Shown: piece by piece, positions 48,401-56,389 of the stretch
Layout: every line of letters begins with the position of its first letter
How positions within the stretch are numbered: position 1 is the stretch's first letter
Origin: Mermis nigrescens
Lineage: Eukaryota > Nematoda > Enoplea > Mermithida > Mermithidae
Direction: 5' to 3'
DNA length: 64,000 nucleotides
Assembly: GCA_036768485.1 (NCBI GenBank)
Contig: JAVLUZ010000271.1
Location: forward strand, 2,148,717-2,212,716
Made by a program: the position numbers and the translations under genes
Notes under the pieces: model-generated
Databases searched by the model: none
Told to the model about the DNA's origin: nothing
What the model saw: the letters and a program-made list of their open reading frames with translations, nothing else

Positions 48401-51400
48401 TGGTTCCAGATTTGAGCGACTTTTCTTTTATTTCAAAGCATTTTGAAAAGTCTGGTTATTTATTGGTCGTGCTTGAATGACGAATTTCTGTCTTTTAAAA
48501 GAAATTTAGTGTTTGCAATCTTTAAAGGTGATATGAAATCTGAAGATAAACGACAGAAAATGAATCATTTCTAATTAAATTAGGTGCTGGGAAGTTTGAG
48601 CGCTTCTAGTGATCTCAGTACGTTAAGCTTGCCCTTGAGGAAAAGTGTGTTTAGGTATAATCTTAAGCGTTTTTAGCGATTTACTGTGTATCCACGGCAC
48701 TTGGTATTTAGGTCAATAAGGTAAAAAATACAATTTTCGATTATTATTAATAATGCAGAAAAGTTTTATTTTTTTGCGGCTCTAAAATATGCTGCGCTTC
48801 ATAGTCATGAGCTTATATGCACGGGAGGGGGTGGGAATTGTCTAGACCAGACGTGTTCTTGGGAGGTTGACGCTTCAGAATTGCAACTAACCCTCTGCAA
48901 AATGGCGGCGACCACACCTGGGCGTGGGGGAAGGTTTGGGGGGTATGCACCTCCCCACGAGAAACCAAAATACCCCCCCCAGAAATCAAATTACCCGCCC
49001 CCAAAATTCAATTTTTGAAATTTTTTTCGTTTTTTTCGCAATTTTTTGATGCCAATGGATAGTGCTTGATGAGAAACGTCGAAAGATGGTGTTTTTTACG
49101 CCATACCACCATTTTTAAGGCCTTTTTTGACCTTTGAAAAATCTTGCACCCCCCAGAATTTTCTTGCTGCCCACGTATGGCTGCGACTCCCTCCCAGAAT
49201 TGTCGATTTTTTGTAAAAGTTGGTAAAAGTTGCAAAAAGCACGCCCTTTTGAGCGTTTTTAGCTCATTTTTGGCTGAAAAATTTCAAATTTTCGGCGCCT
49301 CGCGCCATATACCAATTTTTTGACTATATTTTGTTCAATTTAATCAATTTTTTGTACATTTATTTTACGTTTTTATGTTTTAGAAAGAGCGAGCTTTGTC
49401 TGAAACGTCAAGAAAACGGTGTTTTTGACGTGTACTTATCGTTTTTAGCCCTAGAAAGACCTTTAAAAAAAATTTTTGGGCCTGACCAATCCAGTCTTAA
49501 TTAATTTTTCACTTAACATCACTATGTACACAATTAGAAATAATTTACACTCTAATAAGTCAGACTTACCATATAGTGACAGGCAGTGGAGAAAACTAAT
49601 ACAGGCCAAATCGCTAAATAAGTCCATGAAAAATTAATGACTTTTTCGCCCCAGCTCAACGATGTTGCAACGCCAATCACAAGCTGCCGTAAATATGGAA
49701 AAAAGACATGTTATAAAATTTTTGAAATTAAGTTTATTTACGAGTATATAGTCAGTCACGGATAGTCTCTCCTCGAATCAGCTTCATTCGAGCATACGAT
49801 AAGGAGTTCTCTGTATCTTTTTTATGAGAGTTTCTAAAATGTACATACATGATCAACGCTGCAATTCTCCTGGGCCCGGTTTCAAAATACTAGGCTCTTA
49901 AGCCTGGCCACGTATGTTTAAACATTGGAGTCAAGTTTAAGTCTGGCTTAAGCCTAAACATATTTTAACCGGGCCCGGTAATACAACTGCATTTCGAAAC
50001 GGTAATTTTGATTAAAAAACGCCTAATACTTTTTGTGTCAAACTTTTTTTAAAGTTATGATAGAGTAGTATGCGGAATCAACCGCAAGAAAACATAAGGA
50101 CAAGCTATACCAAATTCTTTTGCGTCAAAGCTATATATTTATATAATATAACAGTCTTTTTGTTAACGGACACAAGGTGCGCCCAAATTCTGAGGGTCCA
50201 ACCCGCTCATTTAAAAGTTTTCAGCAGACTGCTCCGGAGTAAGGCTTACTCTGGAGCATACCTGGTTAAATAAATTTAAGATATGATATTTGCGGATCAA
50301 ATGATAATGGAATGTTTGCGTGAAAAATTGGGAAAGCTGAGGACTTGGCGTTTTAATCATATTTTGGCGATGATAAGATGTACATCAAGCTACTTCGAAG
50401 GAAAAGCTTTTGGATGGTCCGAATACCCGAAAGCAGATTAAATCTGATCCGGAGTAAGGCTTACTCTGGAGCACACCTGGGCGTGGAAGGTGGGGTCTGC
50501 ACCCCCAGAAACCAAAATACCCCCAGAATTTCATTTTTGAAATTTTTTGTTTTTTTTCGCAACTTTTAATGCCATTGGATAGTGCAGGATGAGAAACGTC
50601 AAAAAATGGTGTTTTTTCGCCATACTACCATTTTTAATACCATCTTTGACCTTTGACAAATCTTGCAACTCCCAGAATTTTGGTGTCGCCCACCTATGCT
50701 CTGGAGTACTTACTCCAGAGTAAATCGCAAAGTAACTTACTCCGAGATTCGGTATACCCGACAGCTGAGTAAAGGTGGAGTAGTAACTCTAGAGTAATTC
50801 GTGGTGTAACGCATTTATTCTAGAGAAAATGACGTATTCTAATTATTATTCCAAAGAAGGCGCAAAATACCAGGGTAATGCTAATGAATTCACTCATCTC
50901 AGACAAATTACCGTAATTGTTCAATATCTTCTTCAGATTTAATTGTAATTACCTATCTGTGTTGTAATTGCCCGTAAAATATTTAGAATGCACAGGCAAT
51001 CTAGTCATTCACGACGCTCGCTTTTGGTGTGTTTCACATAAGTTTGGGCATAAATTTGAAAAACTACGTCCGACAATAAGCTGACAGATTGCGATTATAG
51101 CATTGATTTGATATATAATTATCGTAATCCGTCGGCTTACTTTCGAAAAAAACTCTTAAAACTTATGCCCTAACTTATGTGAAACAGACTATTGTTGTCG
51201 CAAAAATTCTTCAGAAGATAAGGCATACAAACCGTTTCTTTTTTGTCAAATGGTTTCCGAAAACTCTTCCGACCATTTTGCTTCACGGACGACTGAAATC
51301 TGTATTTAACAGCCAAAAATTATCGTCATTTTGAATAGCAAACGGACGCTGCCAGCGGCGGATCTAGGATTTTCCTAAAGGGGGTGGTATCCCAACTTTT

Positions 51401-53783
51401 CCAAAAACAGTCAAAAATAGGTCCGAAAATTTGCCCTTAACGCGCGAAATAGCGTTTTTTCGGTGTTTTACATTGTATACTTTGACATAAAATCACTTTT
51501 GACGCAATATTTTTCGAAAATTTTAGAATTTTAGACAATTTTGTGTGGAAAATCATTAAATTTCTTTGACTTTTACAAAAATCTGGCGCATAGCGCCGGA
51601 AAATTTGTGAAATTATGGTCACTGACGGCCAAAAATCATTGCAAATTGCATATCCATTCTTTATCTCGCCAAATATTTCTGGCCAATGGAGGAAGGCGGC
51701 CGCCCCCCGCCCCCCCCTTAAATCCGCGCCTGGACGCTGCACCCATTAGTACAAGGATCAAGAAAATCGAGCATATAAATTCATTATCGGAAAATACAGT
51801 TGACAGTTGTGTTTGTACAGGCATGTAGCTGGCCGTCCTATTTTGGGGGACCAACACCAATTTTGGGGGGTCCAAGGTCCAAAAAGGCCAAACATAGCAC
51901 AAAATAACGTGTAAAAAGTCCTATTTTTCCGATTTTTTTTAACTTTGGGGGTCCGGTACAGCTACGTGCCTGTTTTTGTAACCATATCAGAAGAACGCCT
52001 AACTTCTGAGGTATAAGTCGAAAAAAGCGCTGAAAATTATGGGAAGGAAGAACAAATACCGCTTTTCCACGTTTCTCATCAAGCTCTATCCTATGGTATC
52101 AAAAAACGTGAAAAAAGAAAACATATTGAAGTCTTCCGGATTTCGGGAGGTTTTGAGTCCTGGAGGAGGATCTAAACCCATATAAATCCGTGCGTCTATG
52201 TGTGATTGGGACTGCGCAACTAAGCCACATATATCTACGCTGCGTGTCTTCATATTAAGATAGTTGTTACTCCAAGATCTACTCCTGTCCCTGAGGAGAA
52301 GTAGAATTGCGGAGTAAATCTACTCAGAGAAACGCTACTCCACCTTCGCGATTTACTCCGGAGTATGAGATACTTCAACTTCGGTTATTCGGGCCACAAA
52401 AGTTTATTCATTTTATTACTCGAAAAATCAGTAAGAGCCAAAAACTTTTCACTGAGCACGAAAATTGAATTTTTATAGCTAAAACTGTTAGAAAATAGAT
52501 TTCTGGTGCCATACACACATGGGCGTGGATAGGTGTCCGTGGGTAAACACCCTTTGCAGAACTTGAAACCCCCCCCGCAGATTACTGTAGACCCCCAGAA
52601 TTATATTTTTAGTAATATTTTTGTCGATTTTTGGCGATTTCACCTCATCTAGAATTTTCTTGCTATCCATATATGGTACCATATCGTCAACTATCTTGGG
52701 CCGACAGAATGGAAGGCAGCGGCTCCCGCTCATAGGTGGGCGGCCCCAAAGCTCTAGGGGGGGGGGTTGTGCAAGATTTTTTCAAAGGTCAAAAAATGGC
52801 CTTAAAAATGGCGGGATGGTGAAAAAACACAATTTTTCATTGTTTCTCACCGAGCACTATCCATCGGCATCAAAAAATTATCAAAAATTGAATTCTGGGG
52901 GGTATTTGGTTTCTGGGGGTGCATACCCCAAACCTCCTACGCCTAGGTATGCTCCCGCTCCCTCGAAATCCGCACCTATACACATAAACATACTACTCAC
53001 CATATAAAACCATGTGGAAAATTTTCTAGAAAGCATTGCAAAATTAAATGCATAAACAGACAAAAAATAATTTTTTACAAAAGTGCTCGAAATCAACCAA
53101 AAACTGCATTTAGTTTTTGCAAAATTCTAATTTATATTGAATTCCCGGGCAACTTGAATCCGAAAATGGTTCCATGACTGACCTCCCTCAGAATAGCCGA
53201 ACCCCTAGACCAGTCGTGCTGTGCATCCATGACTAGAGCATAAACGAATCGAAGTAGTTTCAAATATTCTCATTTCAATACAAATCGACCGAAAAAAATC
53301 ATGCTGTGCATGCACTCAATAGTTTTTTGAATAGAACACTCAATTCCTTATATTTTCAAACAAAAGGTTTACTAGCAAAGTTTTAAATTCGGTTTTGACT
53401 ATCAGATTCGAATTAAGAAACCAGCAGCCGAGGAAGATAAAGATGACGGTAACCCCAAAATCCGATATTCGTTGGGCGTACAAGTCGCCATTCCTACCAC
53501 TGTTATGCACGAATGATATACAAGAAGTGACGAATAATTGGCTAAGTGCCAAGGACAGGCAATGACGAGCCTGGATAAATTTAAGCTTTCCTCGTTCGAT
53601 GATTAGCTTCCAAATAAGCAATGTCAAAAAAAGGAACAAATAACGCAGAAAGTGCATCGCCCAAGTGTTGATGCCCATCAAAAAATAAAGAGCATGTTCA
53701 GATATCATGGCTATACTGGACGAAATGGCGTGGAGTAAGAATACGAAGAACATATCCCAAAATGGCGGCTCATCGGTATACAT
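30451..53783 (-). CDS. Multi-pass membrane protein of unknown family, five exons over 23 kb
   Basis: Exons (minus): 53783-53373, 53103-53001, 49683-49570, 31819-31646, 30708-30451, giving about 350 residues. GT/AG borders are good (ATG|GTGAGT, ATG|GTAAGT, acceptors TTACGGCAG, CCTGTAG, TTGTTTAG). Exons 2-5 join in phase 0; exon 1 ends in phase 0 while exon 2 needs phase 2, so a short exon or a one-base error lies between them. Exon 1 has three to four hydrophobic segments (FFVFLLHAISSSIAMI, YLFLFLTLLIW, GVTVIFIFLGCWFL); exon 3 reads WTYLAIWPVLVFSTACHYM; exon 5 has two more and a basic tail ARRRQETHMRHIEK. The exon 3 pattern recalls TMEM185-type proteins, but too weakly to name it. The ATG at 53783 is the first in frame. 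A gypsy element occupies the intron between exons 3 and 4. Confidence 0.72.
32065..33086 (+). repeat. 5' LTR of the gypsy element
   Basis: About 1,022 bp, from TGTAACTACGAGAGTTACACG to CTGTACTAACA. The first bases can form a short hairpin (GTAACT...AGTTAC). It is highly similar to the 3' LTR once the insertion there is removed, but single-base changes and small indels are frequent. The internal sequence after it begins CTGGATGTTCCC; TGGATG may be the primer-binding site, but the tRNA cannot be named. Confidence 0.9.
33666..36270 (+). pseudogene. gag: gag region of the gypsy element (broken ORF)
   Basis: Begins with MAGKKVLRTPP at 33666 and runs through several frames with stops. The capsid-like core is clearest at 35064-35477 (DIKAYFAEFESLADTYDI, YTTRLYHSLPADIQQSY, SVKHYLSLHEEL), matching the retrotransposon gag domain. 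A CCHC zinc knuckle (C-TF-C-KRI-GH-IYEE-C) is at 35774-35815. The N-terminal part has a short coiled-coil-like segment near 34160-34230 (charged, heptad-like). In a working element this product packages the RNA. Frame breaks make this copy non-functional unless many are assembly errors. Confidence 0.8.
36480..36790 (+). pseudogene. pol: Aspartic protease domain of gypsy pol
   Basis: The active-site motif VPALIDTGSQVTMM is at about 36535-36580, with the catalytic Asp codon at 36551. A weak later block is LPEDMLLDK near 36740. At least one frameshift follows the active site. The family role is to cut the Gag-Pol polyprotein. It lies between the zinc knuckle and the reverse transcriptase, the usual position. 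Confidence 0.8.
37250..38750 (+). pseudogene. pol: Reverse transcriptase and RNase H domains of gypsy pol (catalytic motif lost)
   Basis: RT motifs in order: SPWASPLFLIGKKGGSLR, QVVDYWRLNDVT, YFSTLDLKSGYWQI (palm Asp kept), HEKTAFICPVGHYEFEVLPFGL. At the YxDD site (37843-37855) the frame shifts after Val-Tyr, and in the frame that continues the first catalytic Asp codon is AAT (Asn). A TGA also interrupts the upstream frame near 37479. RNase H follows at about 38205-38510: TTDASNYALGAIL, ATSEKEALAVVRSIKHYRHYLYG. A working protein would make cDNA and remove RNA; this copy could not. Confidence 0.9.
38751..40165 (+). pseudogene. pol: Integrase domain of gypsy pol (third acidic residue replaced)
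   Basis: IQMRYWWPRMENDV marks the zinc-binding N-terminal part, ACDCLHMPRSPSGNDQIVVF the first catalytic Asp, and LTDQGSNFTS the second. At the site of the catalytic Glu (usual pattern G-x-V-E-R-F/Y-N-R-T-L) the sequence reads GLVGRYNRTL: codon 39602-39604 is GGC (Gly). The domain closes with ISPFEMLYGREPAF-like text, a coiled segment (LHEIASQNLTQARKLAQKSQ) and VHRNRLLP near 40120, a usual gypsy pol ending. Several frameshifts occur. Confidence 0.85.
40175..40395 (+). pseudogene. PWWP/Tudor-like segment at the end of gypsy pol
   Basis: The frame from 40178 reads YVPGNFVLVKLPHRPLATAV, then VISFEDLPG and VPLSNVFPFADPW. The pattern G-(x)-(V/L)-(V/L)-x-K-(L)-P-x-x-P-x-x-(A)-V-V is that of a PWWP/Tudor-type beta barrel. 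Many gypsy lineages carry a chromodomain at this place, which steers integration to chromatin marks. The assignment is by eye only, but the position fits a chromatin-reading role. Confidence 0.4.
40381..41482 (+). pseudogene. Third ORF, N-terminal part: DEDDy (WRN/RNase D-like) 3'-5' exonuclease domain
   Basis: Starts at ATG 40381 (MAAEGTPSKEALLEAAG), overlapping the end of pol in another frame. Exonuclease motifs follow in order: LFLGYDSEF with D-S-E at 40818-40826 (ExoI), FVRYVQVADANGHVFCWN (the strand that pairs with it), VYMVCYDPTQDRLAYF with the Asp at 41065-41067 (ExoII), FIDIQPLAR, TLKRLAEF, then PLTRDMQHYLAMDALITIDVF with Tyr 41350 and Asp 41362 (ExoIII). The spacing matches the family. 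The catalytic residues are intact, but there is a frameshift between 40826 and about 40860, two TGA codons at 41269 and 41281, and TGA TGA near 40545. The family removes nucleotides from 3' ends of DNA or RNA. Gypsy elements do not normally carry it. Confidence 0.72.
41483..44737 (+). pseudogene. Third ORF, C-terminal part: low-complexity, Gln/Pro/Ser-rich
   Basis: No family recognised. Open pieces in changing frames show a Ser/Thr/Pro/Ala-rich stretch (41683-41925), a charged coiled-coil-like stretch near 43680-43790 (HTLRRLKNLEKQRVRRLVQA) and a Gln-rich stretch at 43851-43970. Codon bias and amino-acid make-up change smoothly from one piece to the next, which suggests one long original ORF of about 1,400 codons. 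A hydrophobic run close to the end (44590-44720) might be chance. The segment ends about 600 bp before the 3' LTR. Confidence 0.45.
44738..45344 (+). other. Gypsy 3' untranslated region and polypurine tract
   Basis: T-rich sequence with no ORF. Near 45200 there is a small direct repeat around GGCGTTGC(G/A)GACGCC. It ends with CTATACGTGGGGGAG (about 45331-45344), a purine-rich tract touching the 3' LTR, the expected plus-strand primer. Confidence 0.6.
45345..46903 (+). repeat. 3' LTR of the gypsy element, enlarged by a nested TRIM-like insertion
   Basis: Starts TGTAACTACTTGAGAGTTACATG and ends CCCTGTATTTACA. Without the 511-bp insertion at 45763-46273 and one GTGT duplicate it is about 1,044 bp, close to the 5' LTR. 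The undisturbed site is seen in the 5' LTR as GGCCGTGTATTCTGCG. Confidence 0.92.
45763..46273 (+). mobile_element. TRIM-like miniature LTR element, copy 1 (inside the gypsy 3' LTR)
   Basis: Two near-identical direct repeats, 45763-45982 and 46049-46273, each from TGTAGCAGGAGTGCTACTAC to CCGTTACA. They enclose only 66 bp. The interior starts TATTGGAGGTCC (TTGGAGG is a plausible primer-binding site) and ends AGAGGGGAGGAG (polypurine tract). Target duplication GTGT at 45759-45762 and 46274-46277. No protein; it must be moved in trans. Confidence 0.88.
46904..47260. repeat. Tandem repeat of about 58 bp, four units, next to the gypsy 3' LTR
   Basis: GATTATCGACCAGAATCATC, then (C)GAGATATCTTGAGATTTTTCAT and AAAATTTCTCAGT, repeats from about 46984 to 47200 with few changes. 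It starts about 80 bp after the LTR, outside the target duplication. No gene. Confidence 0.85.
47865..48330 (+). repeat. Interspersed repeat with TTTGTACATGTACAAAG blocks and two GCGC palindromes
   Basis: Partner of 9936-10296 in opposite orientation. TTTCCCGATGTACAAA, GGGACCGTCTTTGTACATGT and GGGGACCATCTTTGTACATG mark the ends. Between them are CGGCGCTTCGCGCCG palindromes at about 48004-48020 and 48099-48113. Lies in an intron of the membrane-protein gene. Confidence 0.6.
48890..49490 (+). repeat. Interspersed repeat interrupted by a MITE
   Basis: Second copy of 7459-7800. GCAAAATGGCGGCGAC | MITE | GCTGCGACTCCCTCCCAG compares with GCAAAATGGCTGCGAGCC in the other copy. The part after the MITE keeps TAGCTCATTTTTGGC, the CGGCGCCTCGCGCC palindrome and GGGCCTGACC. 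Confidence 0.65.
48913..49179 (-). mobile_element. hAT-like MITE, reverse orientation, 8-bp target duplication (GCGGCGAC/GCTGCGAC)
   Basis: Starts CACACCTGGGCGTGGGG and ends TTGCTGCCCACGTATG. Flanks agree at 7 of 8 bases, and the empty site in the repeat at 7459 supports the boundaries. Confidence 0.87.
49864..50470. other. Intronic sequence with short inverted repeats, no gene
   Basis: CTGGGCCCGGTTTCAAAATA near 49870 and AACCGGGCCCGGTAATAC near 49970 suggest a foldback element of about 110 bp. Blocks CTCCGGAGTAAGGCTTACTCTGGA recur near 50233 and 50450. No coding feature. Confidence 0.4.
50472..50698 (-). mobile_element. hAT-like MITE, reverse orientation, perfect 8-bp target duplication CTCTGGAG
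   Basis: Starts CACACCTGGGCGTGGAAGG and ends GTCGCCCACCTATG. CTCTGGAG is at 50464-50471 and 50699-50706. The perfect duplication suggests a rather recent insertion. Confidence 0.9.
51027..51190. mobile_element. Mariner-like MITE copy
   Basis: GTGTTTCACATAAGTTTGGGCATAAATTT at the left mirrors AAACTTATGCCCTAACTTATGTGAAACAGAC at the right. The centre CGACAGATTGCGATTATAGC...TTATCGTAATCCGTCGGC matches 18294-18455 closely. TA follows on the right side. Confidence 0.7.
51353..51732 (+). mobile_element. Second hAT-like MITE family, perfect 8-bp target duplication GACGCTGC
   Basis: Ends are CAGCGGCGGATCTAGGATTTT and AAATCCGCGCCTG (CAG...CTG with GGCGGAT/ATCCGCG inverted repeats). GACGCTGC is at 51345-51352 and 51733-51740. 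The interior holds a GGCGCATAGCGCC palindrome and CCGCCCCCCGCCCCCC. Related G-rich fragments begin at 18868, 24296 and 27515 (GG(A/C)TCCAGGAT, GTCAGGATTTT). Confidence 0.87.
52741..52951 (+). mobile_element. hAT-like MITE, perfect 8-bp target duplication CTCCCGCT
   Basis: Starts CATAGGTGGGCGGCCCC and ends CTACGCCTAGGTATG. CTCCCGCT is at 52733-52740 and 52952-52959. A related, degenerate reverse copy lies at about 52511-52676. Located 50 bp from exon 2 of the membrane-protein gene. Confidence 0.92.
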
Positions 53784-54538
53784 GGTTGAGGGATTATGTG
53801 TGTATAATTCAACTCGCAACAAACAAGCGAGTCTAAAGTTCTTGGTTGATGGAATTGTGAAATTTAGCTAAGGAATAAATGAAATGAGAAAAACGGCTGG
53901 ATTTAATCCACTGCATAGACTGAATTTCTAATCAATGAAATTAGTATGATTGGCAAATGATAATAGGTTATGAATTGGTGGCAATACACACCTCGTTTTC
54001 ATGGAAACTCATTTCAATATTCCCTGATACTCTTAACTTCACATTAGTTAAAGAAGCGATTAAGTGTTAAATTTTTGTATATTAAAAATTTGCGAAATCA
54101 TTTAGAACCGTTTTTAAATTCAGTTTTTCATTTGAAATTTCAGGATGAAATTTCTTGTACTCGTATGCTCATAGTTTCCACAAATATTTATAGAATACTT
54201 GATTGATAATTCAATGAAAAATATGCTGAATGTATTAATGCTCGGTTTCAATGGAAAAATTCTGGCTATAGTCTATTTAATTTATTCGGGAACTTTTTAA
54301 GTGAATCTTTTAGTTGGCTACAGTAACCAATTCCTTCTTATTTACTCTACATAGGTCGCTAGATCTCACTGTAGCTACTTAACAAAGACGGGTTTTTCAA
54401 TATCATTTTTTGTGACATAATTTATTCTCGTCTTCCAGCAGATCAATCGACTTTGAGATGAAAATCGCGCATTCAGCTTATCCTAAATTGACACTTTAAA
54501 CACAATAGACTAAAATCTTAAGAAACGCGGCGAACTTC
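53784..54538. other. Upstream region of the membrane-protein gene, nothing else seen
   Basis: AT-rich, without ORF or repeat that I recognise. Promoter elements cannot be assigned. Confidence 0.4.
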
Positions 54539-55130
54539 CGCATAGCTCAGTGGTAAGACGTCTGCTTGTCGTAGAAGTGTAGCAGGAGTGCTACTACACG
54601 GCTAGAAATGCCTACTTTGAAGTTCAACCCGTGACGTTGATGTTTCATTGTTTCTCAATATTATTCAATACTTTGCGCAGTTGTGAGCAAGAGCCCGAGT
54701 AGTCGATTAGTACTACACAGCGAATCAGAGCGGAAGATCCGGGAAACCGGTGCGGGTAAAATTTTGCTCACGTAACGGTGGGAAACGGCGCCCCCGTTAC
54801 ATATTGGAGGTCCCAGAGTTCGTTCTCTGGAGTTGTCTGCGCTTACGCTTTCTCCTAGAGGGGGAGGAGTGTAGCAGGAGTGCTACTACACGGCTAGAAA
54901 TGCCTACTTTGAAGTTTATTAACCCGTGACGTTGATGTTTCATTGTTTCTCAATATTATTTAATACTTTGCGCAGTTGTGAGCAAGAGCCCGAGTAGTCG
55001 ATTAGTACTACACACGCGAATCAGAGCGGAAGATCCGGGAAACCGGTGCGGGTAAAATTTTGCTCACGTAACGGTGGGAAACGGCGCCCCCGTTACAGAA
55101 GCAACCCGAGTTCGATTCCAGCCGATAGCT
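54539..55130 (+). pseudogene. tRNA-like sequence (Thr-CGU-type anticodon loop) split by a TRIM-like element
   Basis: Left part CATAGCTCAGTGGTAAGACG fits the A box. The right part AGTTCGATTCC fits the B box with one change. Joining across the 4-bp duplication GAAG gives a perfect 5-bp anticodon stem (TGCTT / AAGCA) around the loop GTCGTAG, i.e. anticodon CGT. Acceptor and T stems do not pair, so this is a decayed tRNA gene or the head of a tRNA-derived SINE rather than a working tRNA. Confidence 0.55.
54578..55097 (+). mobile_element. TRIM-like miniature LTR element, copy 2 (inside the tRNA-like sequence)
   Basis: LTRs 54578-54801 and 54870-55097 (TGTAGCAGGAG...CCGTTACA) enclose 68 bp beginning TATTGGAGGTCCCAGAG and ending AGAGGGGGAGGAG. 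Target duplication GAAG (54574-54577 and 55098-55101). Very similar to the copy at 45763-46273. Confidence 0.9.
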
Positions 55131-55610
55131 TTTCATTTAATATACTTACTGTAGTATAGTCCGCACTGATTAATCGCCTAAATTAAATTTATATGCACCG
55201 ATTAGTGCATTAAACATGGAAGGATTCCAGCAACTTGCCCTCACTGAGCTGATCTCTTGAATTACAGTAAATCGTTTGTTTCGCTTACTGTAGCCTTTAA
55301 AAAATTTACTTAAAAACTCTCAAATAATTGAAACATACTATAGATATACGCTAGGCTTAATCTGGCATAATAAAGCGTGGCTTGAGCCAGCTAAATAAAG
55401 CCCAGTCTAAGCGAAACAAAATTGAGACCTAGGGCTTCTTGTACTAAACGCCTCTGAACCTTTGTAGGGGTTCAGCGGTTCAGAGGCACGAAAATTCTGT
55501 TGCACTAATGCACACTTCTGAACCTCTAGAAAGGTTCAAAAGACTCTAAGGTCCAATAAGTAGGTACGTATAGAAAGGCTTCTTTTGCACCGAAATCTAG
55601 TGATTCAGAG

Positions 55611-55857
55611 CATACGTGGGCAGCACCAAAATTCTAAGGGACTGCATTTTTCAAAGGTCAAAAAATGGTCTTAAAATGGTGGTATGGCGAAAAACATCAT
55701 TTTTCAACGTTTCTCATCGAGCACTATCCATTGACATCAAAAAATTGCGAAAAAACGAAAAAATTTCAAAAATTGAATTCTGGGGATATTTTGGTTTCTG
55801 AGGGGTATTCGGCCTTCTGGGGGTTGCATACCCCCAAACCCTCCACGCCCAGGTGTG
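55611..55857 (+). mobile_element. hAT-like MITE with 8-bp target duplication (ATTCAGAG/GTTCAGAG)
   Basis: Starts CATACGTGGGCAGCACC and ends CACGCCCAGGTGTG. Flanks agree at 7 of 8 bases. It lies in a region where GGTTCAGAGGC and CCTCTGAACC words recur (55440-55560 and 56210-56330), apparently another foldback-type repeat that it interrupts. Confidence 0.85.
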
Positions 55858-56389
55858 GTTCAGAGGCGCTTAGTGTTGTTATTTCAAGTGGTCGATTTGC
55901 CCACTTAATAAACAATTTTCTAGCTAAAAAACGATTAAAGCTTTTCACAAACCATGGAATTTCGCATTTCTATAGGCTTGCTTGGGGATGGAGTAATCAA
56001 TCGCTTTAAGCTAATTCCTCCAAGTTTAATTTCAATTTCATTTGTGATTGTTGCTGAAAATGACCCTTTGCTTCTCAACTTCAATTTTCCGCATATAGTG
56101 AAATTTTTTGATCACTGATGCAAAAATGCTCCTAAAACCGAAAAAATCAATGCTTTAAAAGTGTGAAACGCTTTACTATTTGTCTTTTTGGTTCGCATTA
56201 AAGAAAAATTCTACACCTCTGGAAAACCAAAGGTTCAAGAAGCCGTCGGTGTTATAGGACACCTTTGGCCTTCTTAAGCGCGCCTCTGGGCCACTTAACG
56301 TACTGAACCCCTGAACCTCTGAATTGGTGCAACGTAACTGATGGATACAGAAATCAGAAGATTTCTATTTCTATCAGTTACAGATTTAA

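Noticed and set aside
48807..49235. Minus-strand coding frames near 48813-49235
   Set aside because: They are translations of a hAT-like MITE; the same peptides (KMVVWRK, STFLI) recur at every MITE copy.
54578..55097. Hammerhead-type ribozyme (retrozyme) in the TRIM LTR
   Set aside because: The LTR is small and structured like a retrozyme, but the conserved CUGAUGA and GAAA core elements are not found in the required arrangement.
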